Source: Qipengyuania sp. YIM B01966
GTDB taxonomy: Bacteria > Pseudomonadota > Alphaproteobacteria > Sphingomonadales > Sphingomonadaceae
NCBI RefSeq assembly: GCF_016461955.1
Contig: NZ_JADMNM010000001.1
Location: 429,598 to 493,597, forward strand
Length of the DNA stretch: 64,000 bases
Direction: 5' to 3'
The notes beneath the pieces were generated by a model. The model did not search any database. It was not told the DNA's origin and saw nothing but the letters and a program-made list of their open reading frames with translations. Positions 34,237 to 45,350 of this stretch are shown here, piece after piece (position 1 is the first letter of the stretch; every line of letters starts with the position of its first letter). The translations under genes and the position numbers were made by a program.

Positions 34237-35307
34237 ATGGCTGACCGCTTTCCTCGCAAGCGCGCACCCGCCTTCCAACCGCTGCGCCGCGCGCTCAAAG
34301 TGCCCGTCTGGGGCGATTTGGGCATCCGCCTCGGCCTGGCCCTGTGGCTGATCTTCATTGTCGTGATGATCCACTGGTGGGACCGCGACGGTCTGGTGGA
34401 CAATCACGACGGCCACATCAGTTTTCTCGACGTGATCTATTTCACGATGATCTCTGTCACCACCACCGGATTTGGCGACATCGCCCCCATTTCGGACCGG
34501 TCACGGCTGGTCGAGGCGGTGATCGTCACGCCGATCCGTTTCGCCGTCGTGTTCATTTTCGTCGGTGCGGCATACAATTTCATCATCAAGCGGAGCTGGG
34601 AGAAATTTCGCATGCGCCGGATACAGCAGCAGCTGGCCGACCACATCGTTGTGCTGGGCTACGGCATCTCCAATTCGCAGAGCGTCGGCGAACTGATCGA
34701 GCGGGGCACACCGCCCGAGGCCATCGTGGTGATCGACCCGGAAGAGGAACGCACGCTGGAAGCCGAACAGCTCGGCTGCAATGTGATGACCGCCGACGCC
34801 ACACGGGACGAGACGCTGCAAGCCGTCAATATCGATCGGGCATGCCGGGTGCTGGTGTCCGCTGGCCGGGACGATACGTCCATCCTGCTGGTGTTGACCG
34901 TGCGTCATCTGGCCCCTTACGTGCCGATCAGCGTCGTGATCCGGGCCGAGGATAACGAACTACTCGCGCGGCAGGCGGGGGCCGACAATGTCATCAACCC
35001 GGTACGCTTCACCGGACTGCTGCTGGCCGGTTCCGCCCAGGGCAGCCATGTCGCTGAATATATGGCTGATCTTGCCTCGGCACAGGGCCGGGTGCAGCTG
35101 GTCGAACGGCAAGCCGGGCCGCAGGATATCGGCCGCTCGCTAAGCGATCTGCCCGGCAAGGCGCGCGGTTTGCGGATTTTCCGCGGCGGCGACGAAATCG
35201 GCTTCTGGGAGGAGGACGAGGCCGTCATTCGCGAAGGCGACATCGTGCTGGCGATCGTTCCGACGCTTCACGACAGCGCCCAGAACACTGCACCCATCGC
35301 CAGATAG
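34237..35307 (+). CDS. Potassium channel with RCK (TrkA-N/TrkA-C) domains
   Basis: A 356-residue inner-membrane ion channel subunit. Two membrane helices (about 30-46 and 92-112) flank the pore loop with the filter TTTGFGD (75-81). A cytoplasmic TrkA-N Rossmann domain follows (VVLGYGISNSQSVGEL), then a TrkA-C-like end. The pore reads GFGD rather than GYGD, a known variant in prokaryotic K+ channels. Its 3' end overlaps the convergent DUF1761 gene by 40 bases. Confidence 0.88.
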   Translation: MADRFPRKRAPAFQPLRRALKVPVWGDLGIRLGLALWLIFIVVMIHWWDRDGLVDNHDGHISFLDVIYFTMISVTTTGFGDIAPISDRSRLVEAVIVTPIRFAVVFIFVGAAYNFIIKRSWEKFRMRRIQQQLADHIVVLGYGISNSQSVGELIERGTPPEAIVVIDPEEERTLEAEQLGCNVMTADATRDETLQAVNIDRACRVLVSAGRDDTSILLVLTVRHLAPYVPISVVIRAEDNELLARQAGADNVINPVRFTGLLLAGSAQGSHVAEYMADLASAQGRVQLVERQAGPQDIGRSLSDLPGKARGLRIFRGGDEIGFWEEDEAVIREGDIVLAIVPTLHDSAQNTAPIAR

Positions 35308-35675
35308 GACGCAATCCAGTACCCCCCATCCATCAGCGCCAGCCGCAGCGGGCGGCGTTGGTGGATATAGCTGGTCCACAGCGCGGGCACCACGAAGGCC
35401 AGCGCCACCCCGCCCGACTGCATCGCATACAGCCACGGTTTCTGCGCCAGTACGACAGGTCCGATGCGCGCGAAGAAATGGCCCAGCATGGTCGCCGATA
35501 CCAGCATCAGCAGCAGCGTGGTGCCCAGCGTCACCACCTTGTTGCGCCGCGCTTCGGCGATGCGCGGGGCATATTCGCGCTTGGCTTCACCAAATAGCGG
35601 GCCGTACCACACCCCGCCCAGCGCAAAGGCACTGAGCGCGGCGACCATTACAGCACTCCAGTCGACCAGACCCAT
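35268..35675 (-). CDS. DUF1761 membrane protein
   Basis: A 135-residue protein with four hydrophobic segments (VMVAALSAFALGGVWYGPLF; TLLLMLVSATMLGHFFARI; SGGVALAFVVPALWTSY; WIASYLAMGAVFWAL). The GGVWYGPLFG motif is the DUF1761 hallmark. Function unknown. ATG 35675 has GGGGA upstream. Confidence 0.8.
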   Translation of the reverse strand: MGLVDWSAVMVAALSAFALGGVWYGPLFGEAKREYAPRIAEARRNKVVTLGTTLLLMLVSATMLGHFFARIGPVVLAQKPWLYAMQSGGVALAFVVPALWTSYIHQRRPLRLALMDGGYWIASYLAMGAVFWALS

Positions 35676-35738
35676 CACAATCCCCGTTCACCGCAGCGTG
35701 TAGCGGTTTTGCGCCGCGTCGTGTAGGGGCGGCGCGCG

Positions 35739-37110
<1,372 letters not shown>

Positions 37111-37133
<23 letters not shown>

Positions 37134-37677
37134 TCGACCGGCGCATCACCTCCATTGGCGCGATCGAATGCTCCCACTCCTCGCGCGCTTCACCCGACAG
37201 CCGATAGAGCGAGCGTGGCGGCAGGGGCACGTTGACACGGTCGAACCCGGCGGCGCTGCGGCGGCGGAACCGCATGGTGGCGGGCGCTGACAACGACAGG
37301 CCGAGGACCTCGCCATAATGCGGCCGGTCGCGGTGCCAGCCGATGCCCGCACCCGGATCGTAGCGGATCAGCAGCGCCTGCACGCATTGGTAAGCGGCCA
37401 CACCCCCCAGCGGTGCAATCTCTTGCGCCAGGCGGCGCAGCCAGGCGGGAAAGGGTGCATCCTCTACCCGCCGGCCAGCGGCATGATCGTAAGCCGCGCC
37501 GTAACTCGCGGTGAGGCGCCTGCCGGTCCATCGCTGGAACCGGAACGGCGCGAGCGGGGCAGCGTCGACCAGGCCTTCGAGACGGGCGGCCTCTTCATGA
37601 CTGACCGCCTCTGTGACAAGCGTCAGCCCTGCCGGGCGGGCTGGGGCTACGCCGAACAGGTCGTGCTGAGCGCTCAT
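37111..37677 (-). CDS. alkB: AlkB-like 2-oxoglutarate/Fe(II) dioxygenase
   Basis: Fe(II)-dependent oxygenase of the DNA/RNA alkylation-repair family. The 188 residues hold the iron triad His115 and Asp117 ([12 protein letters not shown]) and His170 (EEWEHSIAP), and a C-terminal RRSITLR for 2-oxoglutarate. The [16 protein letters not shown] context and short length fit AlkB-type proteins (often ALKBH-like in alphaproteobacteria). Substrate not provable here. Confidence 0.82.
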
Positions 37678-37756
37678 GACGCACGATATGGGCACGCCCG
37701 CCGCGCTCGATAAGTATCGGGTGGAAAATCCCTCGCCGCTGGCGCATGGGGCAATC

Positions 37757-38569
37757 ATGGCCATAGACATCGACCTCGCATTCTCGTTCACCATGCCGCA
37801 AACGGTGGACGTGCTGCTACAGTTCGAAGCCGCCGTCATACCCGAACAGAAACTGCTCGAAACCGATACCTGGGTGACCAGGGGCGAACATTTCGCCCGC
37901 GTTCCAGCGCAGGATCTGATCGGCGAACGCATCTGGATCCGGGCCAGCGGACGCTACGATGTGAGTTACAAGGCCAAGGTCGAGGTCAACCGGCTGCTGA
38001 CCGAAATCCGGCCGCTCCAGCGGGTCGAGCCGCATGATCTGCCGGGCGATGTGGTCAAATATCTGTTCGATTCGCGCTATTGCCCGGCCGGGCGCTTCCA
38101 GCCTTATGTCGAGGCCGAATTCGGCAGCCTGCAGGGCGGCGAGCGGATCATGGCGATGCACGACTGGATCGCCGAGAACATCAGCTACACCCCCGGGGTC
38201 AGCGATGCCAACACGACCGGGCTCGACACCTTTGTCGAACGCCACGGCATTTGCCGCGATTTTGCGCATGTCATGGTGATGCTGGCGCGCGCCTCGACCA
38301 TACCGGCGCGGTTCGTCAGCTGCTTTGCCCCGGGCGTCACGCCGCAGGATTTCCACGCCGTGGCCGAGGTCTTCCTCGCCGATCCGACCACGCCCGGCGG
38401 CGGCGCATGGTATCTGGTCGATGCCACCGGCATGGCGCAGCCGGAAAACATCGTGAAGATCGGCGTCGGCCGCGATGCCGCCGATGTCAGCTTCATGAGC
38501 AGCTTCGGGCCGACCGAATTCCTCAGCAAGACGGTGACGATCAACGGCCGCACCAATGACCAGGGCTGA
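37757..38569 (+). CDS. Transglutaminase-like cysteine protease-fold protein
   Basis: A 270-residue cytoplasmic protein. The N-terminal half is beta-rich (FSFTMPQTVDVLLQFEAAV). The transglutaminase core has the triad Cys166 (GICRDFAHVMVMLARAS), His200 (DFHAVAEVFL) and Asp222 (WYLVDATG). Bacterial members act as proteases or amidases; the substrate is unknown. ATG 37757 was chosen over 37676, which would overlap alkB's start. Divergent from alkB. Confidence 0.85.
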   Translation: MAIDIDLAFSFTMPQTVDVLLQFEAAVIPEQKLLETDTWVTRGEHFARVPAQDLIGERIWIRASGRYDVSYKAKVEVNRLLTEIRPLQRVEPHDLPGDVVKYLFDSRYCPAGRFQPYVEAEFGSLQGGERIMAMHDWIAENISYTPGVSDANTTGLDTFVERHGICRDFAHVMVMLARASTIPARFVSCFAPGVTPQDFHAVAEVFLADPTTPGGGAWYLVDATGMAQPENIVKIGVGRDAADVSFMSSFGPTEFLSKTVTINGRTNDQG

Positions 38570-38660
38570 CCATTAACCTGCCGCCCGCCGCCAGTCCCGC
38601 AGCGGGGCGGCACGGGGCAGCATCTGGCAAAGGCTGCGGCATTCTGCCATTCCCGATTGC

Positions 38661-39326
38661 ATGAACGATGCGGTGAAATGGATCGGCGGGGCGAGCGCGC
38701 TGGTGGTCGCGGGCTTTGCCGCGCTGGTGTTGATGACCGACGATCCCCCGCCCGCCAATCCGTTGCCGGCGCGGGCCCAAGGAGCGCTCCCCCCGGTCGC
38801 CCCGCCCACACCCGGTGCGATAACGGCCCCCACCCCCGCGCAATCCGCAGCGCCATCCGATAGCCCGTTCGTCGTCAAGCGGGTGCTGCCGATTACCGGT
38901 CCGATCAAATATGGCGAATGGCATTGGGACGACGAAGGCGTGCCCGATGGGCCGCTGGTAATCACCGTCGATCTCGAGGCGCGCGTCGTGTCGGTCTTTC
39001 GCAACGGCTATGAAATCGGTGCGGCGGCGGCGATGCTCGGCACCGATGATCACCCGACACCGCTCGGCACATTCCCGATCCTGCGCAAATCGCGCCATTA
39101 TCAATCGCGCACTTATAACAACGCGCCGATGCCGTGGTCGCTGTGGCTGACCAATGACGGGATCGCCATGCACGGCGGAGCCGAGGTCGAGAACGGCTAT
39201 GCCAGCCATGGCTGCGTGGCGATCCCCAATGGCCTTGCCAGCCGGTTGTTCGAAGTCGCCAATGTCGGCGACAAGGTGATCATCACGCGCGGGGCGAAGC
39301 TGGGGATCGGGCAGTCGATCCTCTAA
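38661..39326 (+). CDS. L,D-transpeptidase (YkuD domain)
   Basis: Periplasmic enzyme that forms 3-3 crosslinks or attaches proteins to peptidoglycan. The 221 residues have an N-terminal membrane anchor (about 8-25), a Pro-rich linker, and a YkuD domain with MHGG (His171), then ASHGCVAIPN with His183 and catalytic Cys185. The usual R after the Cys (SHGCVR) is Ala, a modest deviation. Convergent with tilS, overlapping 44 bases. Confidence 0.88.
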   Translation: MNDAVKWIGGASALVVAGFAALVLMTDDPPPANPLPARAQGALPPVAPPTPGAITAPTPAQSAAPSDSPFVVKRVLPITGPIKYGEWHWDDEGVPDGPLVITVDLEARVVSVFRNGYEIGAAAAMLGTDDHPTPLGTFPILRKSRHYQSRTYNNAPMPWSLWLTNDGIAMHGGAEVENGYASHGCVAIPNGLASRLFEVANVGDKVIITRGAKLGIGQSIL

Positions 39327-40302
39327 CCCGGCCCGGTTCCACCATCATCTTATCCCCGGTCGCCGTGCGGGTGACGATCACCCCCGCCAGTGTCGCGCGC
39401 GCACCGGGCACCAGCGACGCATCGAGCCGCGCGACATCGCCCGGCAGGACGGTGCGCCCGCCAAGCTGCGCCAGCGCGCGTTCGAGCACCAGCAGGCGGA
39501 TGGCGGCCGGCGCATCGCTTCGGCGGTAGAACAGCCGCCCCGGCGCCGGCGCGCTGACCTCGGCCCGCCATTCGGCATCGGCATAGTGCGCGAGCGCCGC
39601 CGCCGCCTGTTCGAGATGCCCGGCAGACCGCGCCAGCGCCGCCGCATCGAGCCACGGGGCAGCGGCCAGCTGCCCGCGCATCCGCGCGCGGTCGTAATGC
39701 AGGTCGGCATTGGTCGGGTCGTCCACCACCTCGAGCTGAGCGTCGGTCACAACCGCCGCGAGCTCGGCCCGCCGCCAGCCGAGCAACGGGCGCACCACCG
39801 GCACCGGCCCGGCCAGGCAAGCCGCCGGCCTGATGCCGGCGAGCCCGCCAAGCCCGCTGCCCCGATTGAGCCGCATCAAAAGCGTTTCGGCCTGGTCGTC
39901 GGCGTGATGCGCGGTAGCGATCGCAGCAAGGCCCAGTTTGGCCGCCCACTCGCCCAGCGCCGCATAGCGCGCCTGCCGCGCCGCTTGCTGCGTGTTGCCC
40001 GGTGCGAGCGAGACGGCGAGCGTCCGGTGCGGCACGCCCATACGGGCGCACAATTCGGCCACCAGCGCCGCTTCGTCGGCGCTCTCGGCACGCAAGCCGT
40101 GGTCAACGGTTGCCGCCGCGATGCGCCCGGGAATGGCGGCGGCGGCCAGCAGCAGCATGGCCACACTGTCAGACCCACCCGACACCGCCAAGCCGACGCG
40201 CGCGCCGGGCGGATCGGCCGGGTTCAGTGGCGCAAGATCGCCCGCGAAGCGGCTGACCAGCGCCGCTGGCAGCAGATCAGGCGGGGCAGCGGACCCGGCC
40301 AC
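39283..40302 (-). CDS. tilS: tRNA(Ile)-lysidine synthase, short form
   Basis: Converts C34 of tRNA-Ile(CAU) to lysidine, allowing AUA decoding. The PP-loop motif LAVSGGSDSVAML (SGGSDS 41-46), then VDHGLRAES, THHADDQAETLLMRLNRGSG and RPLLGWRRAEL are conserved. At 339 residues it lacks most of the C-terminal tRNA-binding extension of the E. coli enzyme (over 430), as in other short alphaproteobacterial forms. It overlaps cpoB by 26 bases and lies downstream of it. Confidence 0.92.
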   Translation of the reverse strand: MAGSAAPPDLLPAALVSRFAGDLAPLNPADPPGARVGLAVSGGSDSVAMLLLAAAAIPGRIAAATVDHGLRAESADEAALVAELCARMGVPHRTLAVSLAPGNTQQAARQARYAALGEWAAKLGLAAIATAHHADDQAETLLMRLNRGSGLGGLAGIRPAACLAGPVPVVRPLLGWRRAELAAVVTDAQLEVVDDPTNADLHYDRARMRGQLAAAPWLDAAALARSAGHLEQAAAALAHYADAEWRAEVSAPAPGRLFYRRSDAPAAIRLLVLERALAQLGGRTVLPGDVARLDASLVPGARATLAGVIVTRTATGDKMMVEPGRVRGSTARSPASPRA

Positions 40303-41224
40303 GCGCCGCCTGATACTGGCTCGCCAGCCGGCCTGCCGCGACCGCCGGATAATTCTCGCTGAATTCGGCGAGCGCGATGCAGGCGCGGTTGGTGTCCTGC
40401 ATGGCGATCATCGATTCGCCAAGGAACAGCAGGCTGTCGGCCGCGCGCGCGCCGTTCCGGTCGCTCTGGTAATTGCGCAGGAACCACGGTGCCGCCTCGC
40501 GCGGCTTGTTATCGTCGAGATAGGCCCGGCCGAGCAGGTTGCGCCCGAAGCTGATCCGCGCGTGGCTGGGATAGCGTTCGACGAACAGCGTCAATTGCTG
40601 CTGCGCTTCGGGAAACAGCCCCGCTTCCCACAACCGGAAGCCGTAGGAATATTCATCGTCGCCGGCATCGCCGGTCTGCGGCTTGGCAATCGCCTGCACG
40701 CGGGCCAACCGTTCGGCGCTGAGCCGCGCGGCGGGGGCCGGTGTGGCTCCGGCAGGTTGCGTCGCCGGACGCGCGGCCTGGGGTGCCGGGGCCGGTGTTG
40801 CAGCGGAAGGGGCCGGAGTGGTGGCCGCCGGCGCGGCGGCTGCCGGTGTGCCGGTGCCTTCGAGCGCGGCGACACGCGTGGTCAGGATGCGCAGCGCATT
40901 GGCGTTTTCCTCGCTCTGCGCGGTGAGCCGCTGGAGCGAGCTTTCCACCGCGTCCATCCGCGCCAGAATGTCGGTCACCGCCGTGGTCGCCGGCGGGGTG
41001 CTTCCGGCCGGACGCGGGGCCTGGGCATTGCTGATCTCGGGTTCGAAATAGCGCCCGTCGCCGCCGGGAAAGACCTGCCGCTGCAGGGCGCGCACTTCCT
41101 GTTCGATCCGGCGCAGGCGCGCCTCAGCATTGGCGTCCTGTGCCAAGGCCGGCACGGGCGCCGTCAGCAGTGCCGCCAGCGCGCTACCGGCGGCCAGCAG
41201 GCGGCTGATAGTCTTGAACTTCAT
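40277..41224 (-). CDS. cpoB: Tol-Pal system coordinator CpoB (YbgF)
   Basis: Periplasmic partner of Tol-Pal in envelope constriction. The 315 residues have a signal peptide (KTISRLLAAGSALAALLTAP), a coiled coil (about 30-95, EARLRRIEQEVRALQRQV), an Ala/Pro linker and C-terminal TPR repeats (GFRLWEAGLFPEAQQQLTLF; FGRNLLGRAYLDDN; ADSLLFLGESM). cpoB then tilS is the usual alphaproteobacterial order, though tolQRAB-pal are not in this window. Confidence 0.88.
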   Translation of the reverse strand: MKFKTISRLLAAGSALAALLTAPVPALAQDANAEARLRRIEQEVRALQRQVFPGGDGRYFEPEISNAQAPRPAGSTPPATTAVTDILARMDAVESSLQRLTAQSEENANALRILTTRVAALEGTGTPAAAAPAATTPAPSAATPAPAPQAARPATQPAGATPAPAARLSAERLARVQAIAKPQTGDAGDDEYSYGFRLWEAGLFPEAQQQLTLFVERYPSHARISFGRNLLGRAYLDDNKPREAAPWFLRNYQSDRNGARAADSLLFLGESMIAMQDTNRACIALAEFSENYPAVAAGRLASQYQAARGRVRCPA

Positions 41225-41336
41225 CTCTTCAATCCCTCTGGTCCGGTGCTGTCCATCGCCGGCGAGGGCCGAACAGCGGCTGAACGATCCGTGTGCCTTG
41301 CTGCCGGGCGCGCAAGCGCTTGTCGAGAACGGGGTG

Positions 41337-42230
41337 CTACGTGGTCGGGGAAATCCGCCCGTCCGAGGTTGGCGACGGTGCTGTCCCCGGCATGGGCGCG
41401 GCCGGCGTTGCCGCACTCGGCGCACCGCCAGCGCTGACCGGACCGGGCGCCCGGCGGGCCGCGAGCGAGGCCGCGTCAACCGGCACATCACGCATCACCT
41501 GCTGCCGGTCGGCCAGCTTGGCGACCGGCCGGCCGCCCACCGTTATTGCCAGCGCCTCGGGCCGGCCGGTCCACAATTGGGGCCGGTCGGTGCCGGGCGG
41601 CACGGTATAGCTTTCGCCGCGGGCCAGTTCCTTTTCTATCAGCCGGGTGCCGGCGCCATCGTAAAACCGCACCCACACCCCGTCATCCTCGGCTGTGAAC
41701 ACCACCGGGCCGCTGGCGGCTGCGGGCGCCGCACCGCCGGCTGTAGGCGCGCCGGTCGGGCGGGCAGCGACCGTTTCCGTCGTGAGCGGGGGTGGGGTCA
41801 GGCCGGGGGCGAAATAGGTGCGGTAGAACATCACACCGCCCGCCAGCAGCAGCGCCAGCGCCGCAAGGCTCGCGAGCGCCAGCCCGCGCGATGGTACGCG
41901 CGCGGGGTCGCCTGGTTCAAAATTGCGCAGTCGCTGGGGCGCGTCAGCCGTGCGGGCCGTGCCGAGTTCGGCGCGCACGTCATCGGCGATTGCACGTGGA
42001 TCGAGGCCGACCGCGCTGGCGTAGGAACGCGAAAAGCCCACCGCATAGGTGCGTGCGGGAAGGGCATCGAAGGCGCCATCCTCGATCAGCGTAAGGTGCC
42101 GCTGCGGGATGCGGGTTTCGGCGGCGATCTCGGCCAGCGACTTGCCGGTCGCTTCCCGCGCGCGGCGCAAGCGCTCGCCCACACCCATCAGGGGCAGTTC
42201 CCCGCCCGGATAACCCTCGTCGTCGACCAT
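41337..42230 (-). CDS. RodZ-like HTH transmembrane protein
   Basis: A 297-residue inner-membrane protein with a cytoplasmic XRE-type HTH (GERLRRAREATGKSLAEIAA; RIPQRHLTLIEDGAFDALP), one membrane helix (about 117-136), and a periplasmic domain of DUF4115 type (GVWVRFYDGAGTRLIEKELA). This is the RodZ architecture, which links MreB to the wall. The disordered C-terminus is Pro/Ala-rich. Lies between ptsP and cpoB on the same strand. Confidence 0.85.
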   Translation of the reverse strand: MVDDEGYPGGELPLMGVGERLRRAREATGKSLAEIAAETRIPQRHLTLIEDGAFDALPARTYAVGFSRSYASAVGLDPRAIADDVRAELGTARTADAPQRLRNFEPGDPARVPSRGLALASLAALALLLAGGVMFYRTYFAPGLTPPPLTTETVAARPTGAPTAGGAAPAAASGPVVFTAEDDGVWVRFYDGAGTRLIEKELARGESYTVPPGTDRPQLWTGRPEALAITVGGRPVAKLADRQQVMRDVPVDAASLAARRAPGPVSAGGAPSAATPAAPMPGTAPSPTSDGRISPTT

Positions 42231-42375
42231 CAGCGTCCCATCCCGTCAGGCCGGTTTTTGATCCGGCGCCGCCCCGATCCCCTTGCCCGGTGAAAGCCCC
42301 GGCGGACAGCGCCTGTCAAGCGCGCACTGGCGGCGCCCGCAGCCTTTACGACGAAGCGGCGCGCGGCTGCGCTCA

Positions 42376-44646
42376 TCAGTCCGTTTCGATCCCGCGCGCC
42401 GTCGCCCATTCCGTCAGCGCCGCGCGCAGATCGGGCGGGGGCTGGGCCAGCCACAGCGTCATCTGCCTGCCCAGTTCCGCCAGATCGACCTTTCGCACCA
42501 GTTCCTTGATCGGGCCGACCGAGGCGGGTGTGATCGACAGCCGGCGATAGCCGAGACCGAGCAGCGCCAGCGCCTCCAGCCGGCGCCCGCCCATCTCGCC
42601 GCAGACGCCGAGATCGACCGGATAGCCGGCACTCGCCTGCACCACCCGCCGCAGAAAGCGCAGGATCGCGGGCGAGAGCCAGTCATAGCGCTCGGCGAGC
42701 TTGGGATTGGCGCGGTCGGCCGCGAACAGGAACTGGGTGAGGTCGTTAGTGCCGATCGAGAGGAAATGAATCTGCGGCAGCAGCAGATCGAGCACCTCGG
42801 CCAATGCGGGCACTTCGAGCATTGCACCGAAGCGGATTTCGTCAGGCAGGTGCCGGCGCTGACCGCGCAGGAAAGCGATCTGGGCCTCGAACACTGCCTT
42901 GGCCGCCGCAAATTCCCACGGTTCGGAGACCATCGGGAACATCACGTTGAGCACCCGCCCGGCCGACGCCTCGAGCAGCGCGCGGGCCTGGGCCTTCAAC
43001 AACCCTTCGCGTTCGAGCGCGAGGCGCAGCGCGCGCCAGCCCATCGCCGGGTTTTCGTCCTGATCGGCAATGTCCGAGCGCAGATAGGACACCGCCTTGT
43101 CGCCGCCAATATCGACAGTGCGGAAGATGACCGGCCGCTCGCCCGCGGCGTCGAGCACATCGCGGTAGAGCCGCGTCTGGCGCTCGCGCTGCGGCAGGGT
43201 GGCCGAAACGAGGAACTGGAATTCGGTGCGGAACAGGCCGATGCCGTCCGCCCCGGTCAGGCTCAGCAGCGACATATCGTCGCGCAGGCCCGCATTGATC
43301 ATCACCTGGATGCGGGTGCCGTCGCGGGTGAACGGTTCGACGTCGCGCAATTCGGCGTAGGCGGCCTGCCGCTCGCGCGAGCGGGCAAAGCGCGCCTCGA
43401 ACGCATCGATCATCGGCGGCGCGGGCCGCACGGTGACGGTCGCCCGATCGGCATCGAGCAGGATCTCGTCGCCATCGCTGACGACGCCCCGAATCCCGCG
43501 CGCCCGGCCGAGCACCGGGATGCCCATCGCCCGCGCAACGATCACGACGTGGGCGGTGAGGGAACCCTCCTCGAGCACCACCCCCTTCAGCCGGCGGCGA
43601 TCATATTCGAGCAGTTCGGCCGGGCCGAGATTGCGCGCGATGAGGATCGTGTCGCGCCGCAGACCCGCGCTCGCCGCCGTGCCGATCTGCCCCGAAACGA
43701 TCCTGAGCAGCCGGTTCGACAGATCTTCCAGATCGTGCATCCGGTCGGCTAGCAAGGGATCGTCGATCTCGCGCATCCGCATCCTGGTGCGCTGCTGGAC
43801 CCGCTCGATGGCAGCCTCGGCGGTCAGCCCGGAATCGATCGCCTCGTTGATCCGCCGCGACCAGCCTTCGTCGTAAGCGAACATCTTGTAGGTCTCGAGT
43901 ACCTCCTCGTGCTCACCGGCGGCGCCGAACTCGGCCTGGCTGGCCATCTGGTCGATCTGTTCGCGCATCCGGTCGAACGCGCGATAGACCCGCTGACGCT
44001 CGGCCTCGGTATCTTCGGCCACGACGTGTTCGATTGTAATCCGCGGCTGGTGGAACACCGCCGCGCCGGCGGCCAGCCCCTTTACCAGCGTTTGCCCGCT
44101 GATGATCGCCGGCCCGGTCATCTCGGGCGTCAGGCCGACGCCGTCCTCGGCATCGACCAGTTCGGCATGTGCGATCAACTCGCTCAGCACCATGGCGACG
44201 GTCTGCAGCGCCTCGATCTCGACATCTTCGTAGCGGCGCGGCTCGACGTGCTGGACACACAGCGTGCCGACCGCGCGTTCGCGATAGACGATCGGCACAC
44301 CGGCGAAGGAATGGAACTTGTCCTCGCCGGTTTCGGGCCGGTACGAAAAATCGGGATGCGCCTTCGCCTCGGCGAGGTTGAGCGTGTCGATATAGGCCGC
44401 GATGGTGCCGGTCAGCCCTTCGCCCATCGCCAGTCGGGTAACGTGCACCGCCGATTGGTTGAGCCCGCGCGTGGCATAGAGTTCAAGCATCCCCTCGCGC
44501 AGGAGATAGATCGAGCACACCTCGCTATTGAGCGCGGTGCCGATAATCTCGACCACCCGGTCAAGCTTGGCCTGCGCGTGAAGGCGCGAGGCCATGACCT
44601 CGTGCAACTGGTTGAGGATCGACCGGGCGGCCGCGGCTGCGCTCAT
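42376..44646 (-). CDS. ptsP: Nitrogen-PTS phosphoenolpyruvate-protein phosphotransferase (EI-Ntr)
   Basis: First enzyme of the nitrogen phosphotransferase system; takes phosphate from PEP and passes it to NPr, linking nitrogen and carbon status. The 756 residues hold a GAF sensor domain (about 25-160), the PEP-utilising N domain, the mobile His domain with GSLTAHVVIVARAMGIPVLG (His366), and a PEP-binding barrel with GLFRTEFQFL and GVCGEMGG. Active-site residues look intact. No PTS sugar genes nearby. Confidence 0.93.
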   Translation of the reverse strand: MSAAAAARSILNQLHEVMASRLHAQAKLDRVVEIIGTALNSEVCSIYLLREGMLELYATRGLNQSAVHVTRLAMGEGLTGTIAAYIDTLNLAEAKAHPDFSYRPETGEDKFHSFAGVPIVYRERAVGTLCVQHVEPRRYEDVEIEALQTVAMVLSELIAHAELVDAEDGVGLTPEMTGPAIISGQTLVKGLAAGAAVFHQPRITIEHVVAEDTEAERQRVYRAFDRMREQIDQMASQAEFGAAGEHEEVLETYKMFAYDEGWSRRINEAIDSGLTAEAAIERVQQRTRMRMREIDDPLLADRMHDLEDLSNRLLRIVSGQIGTAASAGLRRDTILIARNLGPAELLEYDRRRLKGVVLEEGSLTAHVVIVARAMGIPVLGRARGIRGVVSDGDEILLDADRATVTVRPAPPMIDAFEARFARSRERQAAYAELRDVEPFTRDGTRIQVMINAGLRDDMSLLSLTGADGIGLFRTEFQFLVSATLPQRERQTRLYRDVLDAAGERPVIFRTVDIGGDKAVSYLRSDIADQDENPAMGWRALRLALEREGLLKAQARALLEASAGRVLNVMFPMVSEPWEFAAAKAVFEAQIAFLRGQRRHLPDEIRFGAMLEVPALAEVLDLLLPQIHFLSIGTNDLTQFLFAADRANPKLAERYDWLSPAILRFLRRVVQASAGYPVDLGVCGEMGGRRLEALALLGLGYRRLSITPASVGPIKELVRKVDLAELGRQMTLWLAQPPPDLRAALTEWATARGIETD

Positions 44647-44694
44647 GCTGCCGCTATAGCAGCTTCGCCGCCGAGGGGAACGCGGGCGAAGCCC

Positions 44695-44850
44695 TTATCC
44701 GGCCGCGATTTCTTCCTTCAGCCGGAGTTTCTGTTTCTTGAGCGTCTGGATGGTCGCCGCGTCGGGCGCGGGGCGCGCCAGTTCGGCCCGCAGCATGGTC
44801 TCGATACCGGCATGCTTGGTCTGCAGGGCGTGGACGTGAGACGAGGCCAT
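44695..44850 (-). CDS. YdcH/DUF465 small coiled-coil protein
   Basis: A 51-residue protein (MASSHVHALQTKHAGIETML, then LKKQKLRLKEEIAAG). The ending LKKQKLRLKEEI is the DUF465/YdcH signature. ATG 44850 has AAAGGAGAG. Function unknown. A second, divergent member lies about 200 bases away. Confidence 0.82.
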   Translation of the reverse strand: MASSHVHALQTKHAGIETMLRAELARPAPDAATIQTLKKQKLRLKEEIAAG

Positions 44851-45047
44851 CGTGTCGCTCTCCTTTGTTGGTCCGCAGCCGGAAGCGGCCCGGACGGGGC
44901 GACTCGCGCTTGCGCTGGATACGAGCCGCGCAAAGACCATCAAATCATAGTCCGGGCCCCTTGCGAAGCCCGGATATTCGCTTAAGCGACGAAGCGCGGG
45001 GCCAGGCGCGACGAAGCGCCGGCGAGCGGTAAGGGGCACAGTGCGGC

Positions 45048-45257
45048 GTGACCGAGCAGGAATTGCGCAAAAGGCTCGAGGCGCTGCGCACCGAACATCG
45101 CGATCTCGACGCGGCGATCGCGGCGCTGGGCGATGCGGGCGCGCAGTCGGGCTATGTCGACCAGTTGCAGATCGCCCGGCTGAAAAAACGCAAGCTGCGC
45201 CTGCGCGACCAGATCGCGGCGGTCGAGGATATGCTGATTCCTGACATTATCGCCTGA
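45048..45257 (+). CDS. YdcH/DUF465 small coiled-coil protein
   Basis: A 69-residue protein ending in LQIARLKKRKLRLRDQIAAV, the DUF465 pattern, preceded by a helical RLEALRTEHRDLDAAIAAL. GTG 45048. It precedes the RcdA-like gene on the same strand with a 93-base gap. Confidence 0.82.
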   Translation: MTEQELRKRLEALRTEHRDLDAAIAALGDAGAQSGYVDQLQIARLKKRKLRLRDQIAAVEDMLIPDIIA

Positions 45258-45350
45258 TCGCAGCCCTGTGGCGGCTGAGCGGAAAACTTGGGAAATCCCG
45301 GTCCGCACCCTTCCCACCGGCAGCCGCGCGGTTTTATCGCGGGGCCTTCC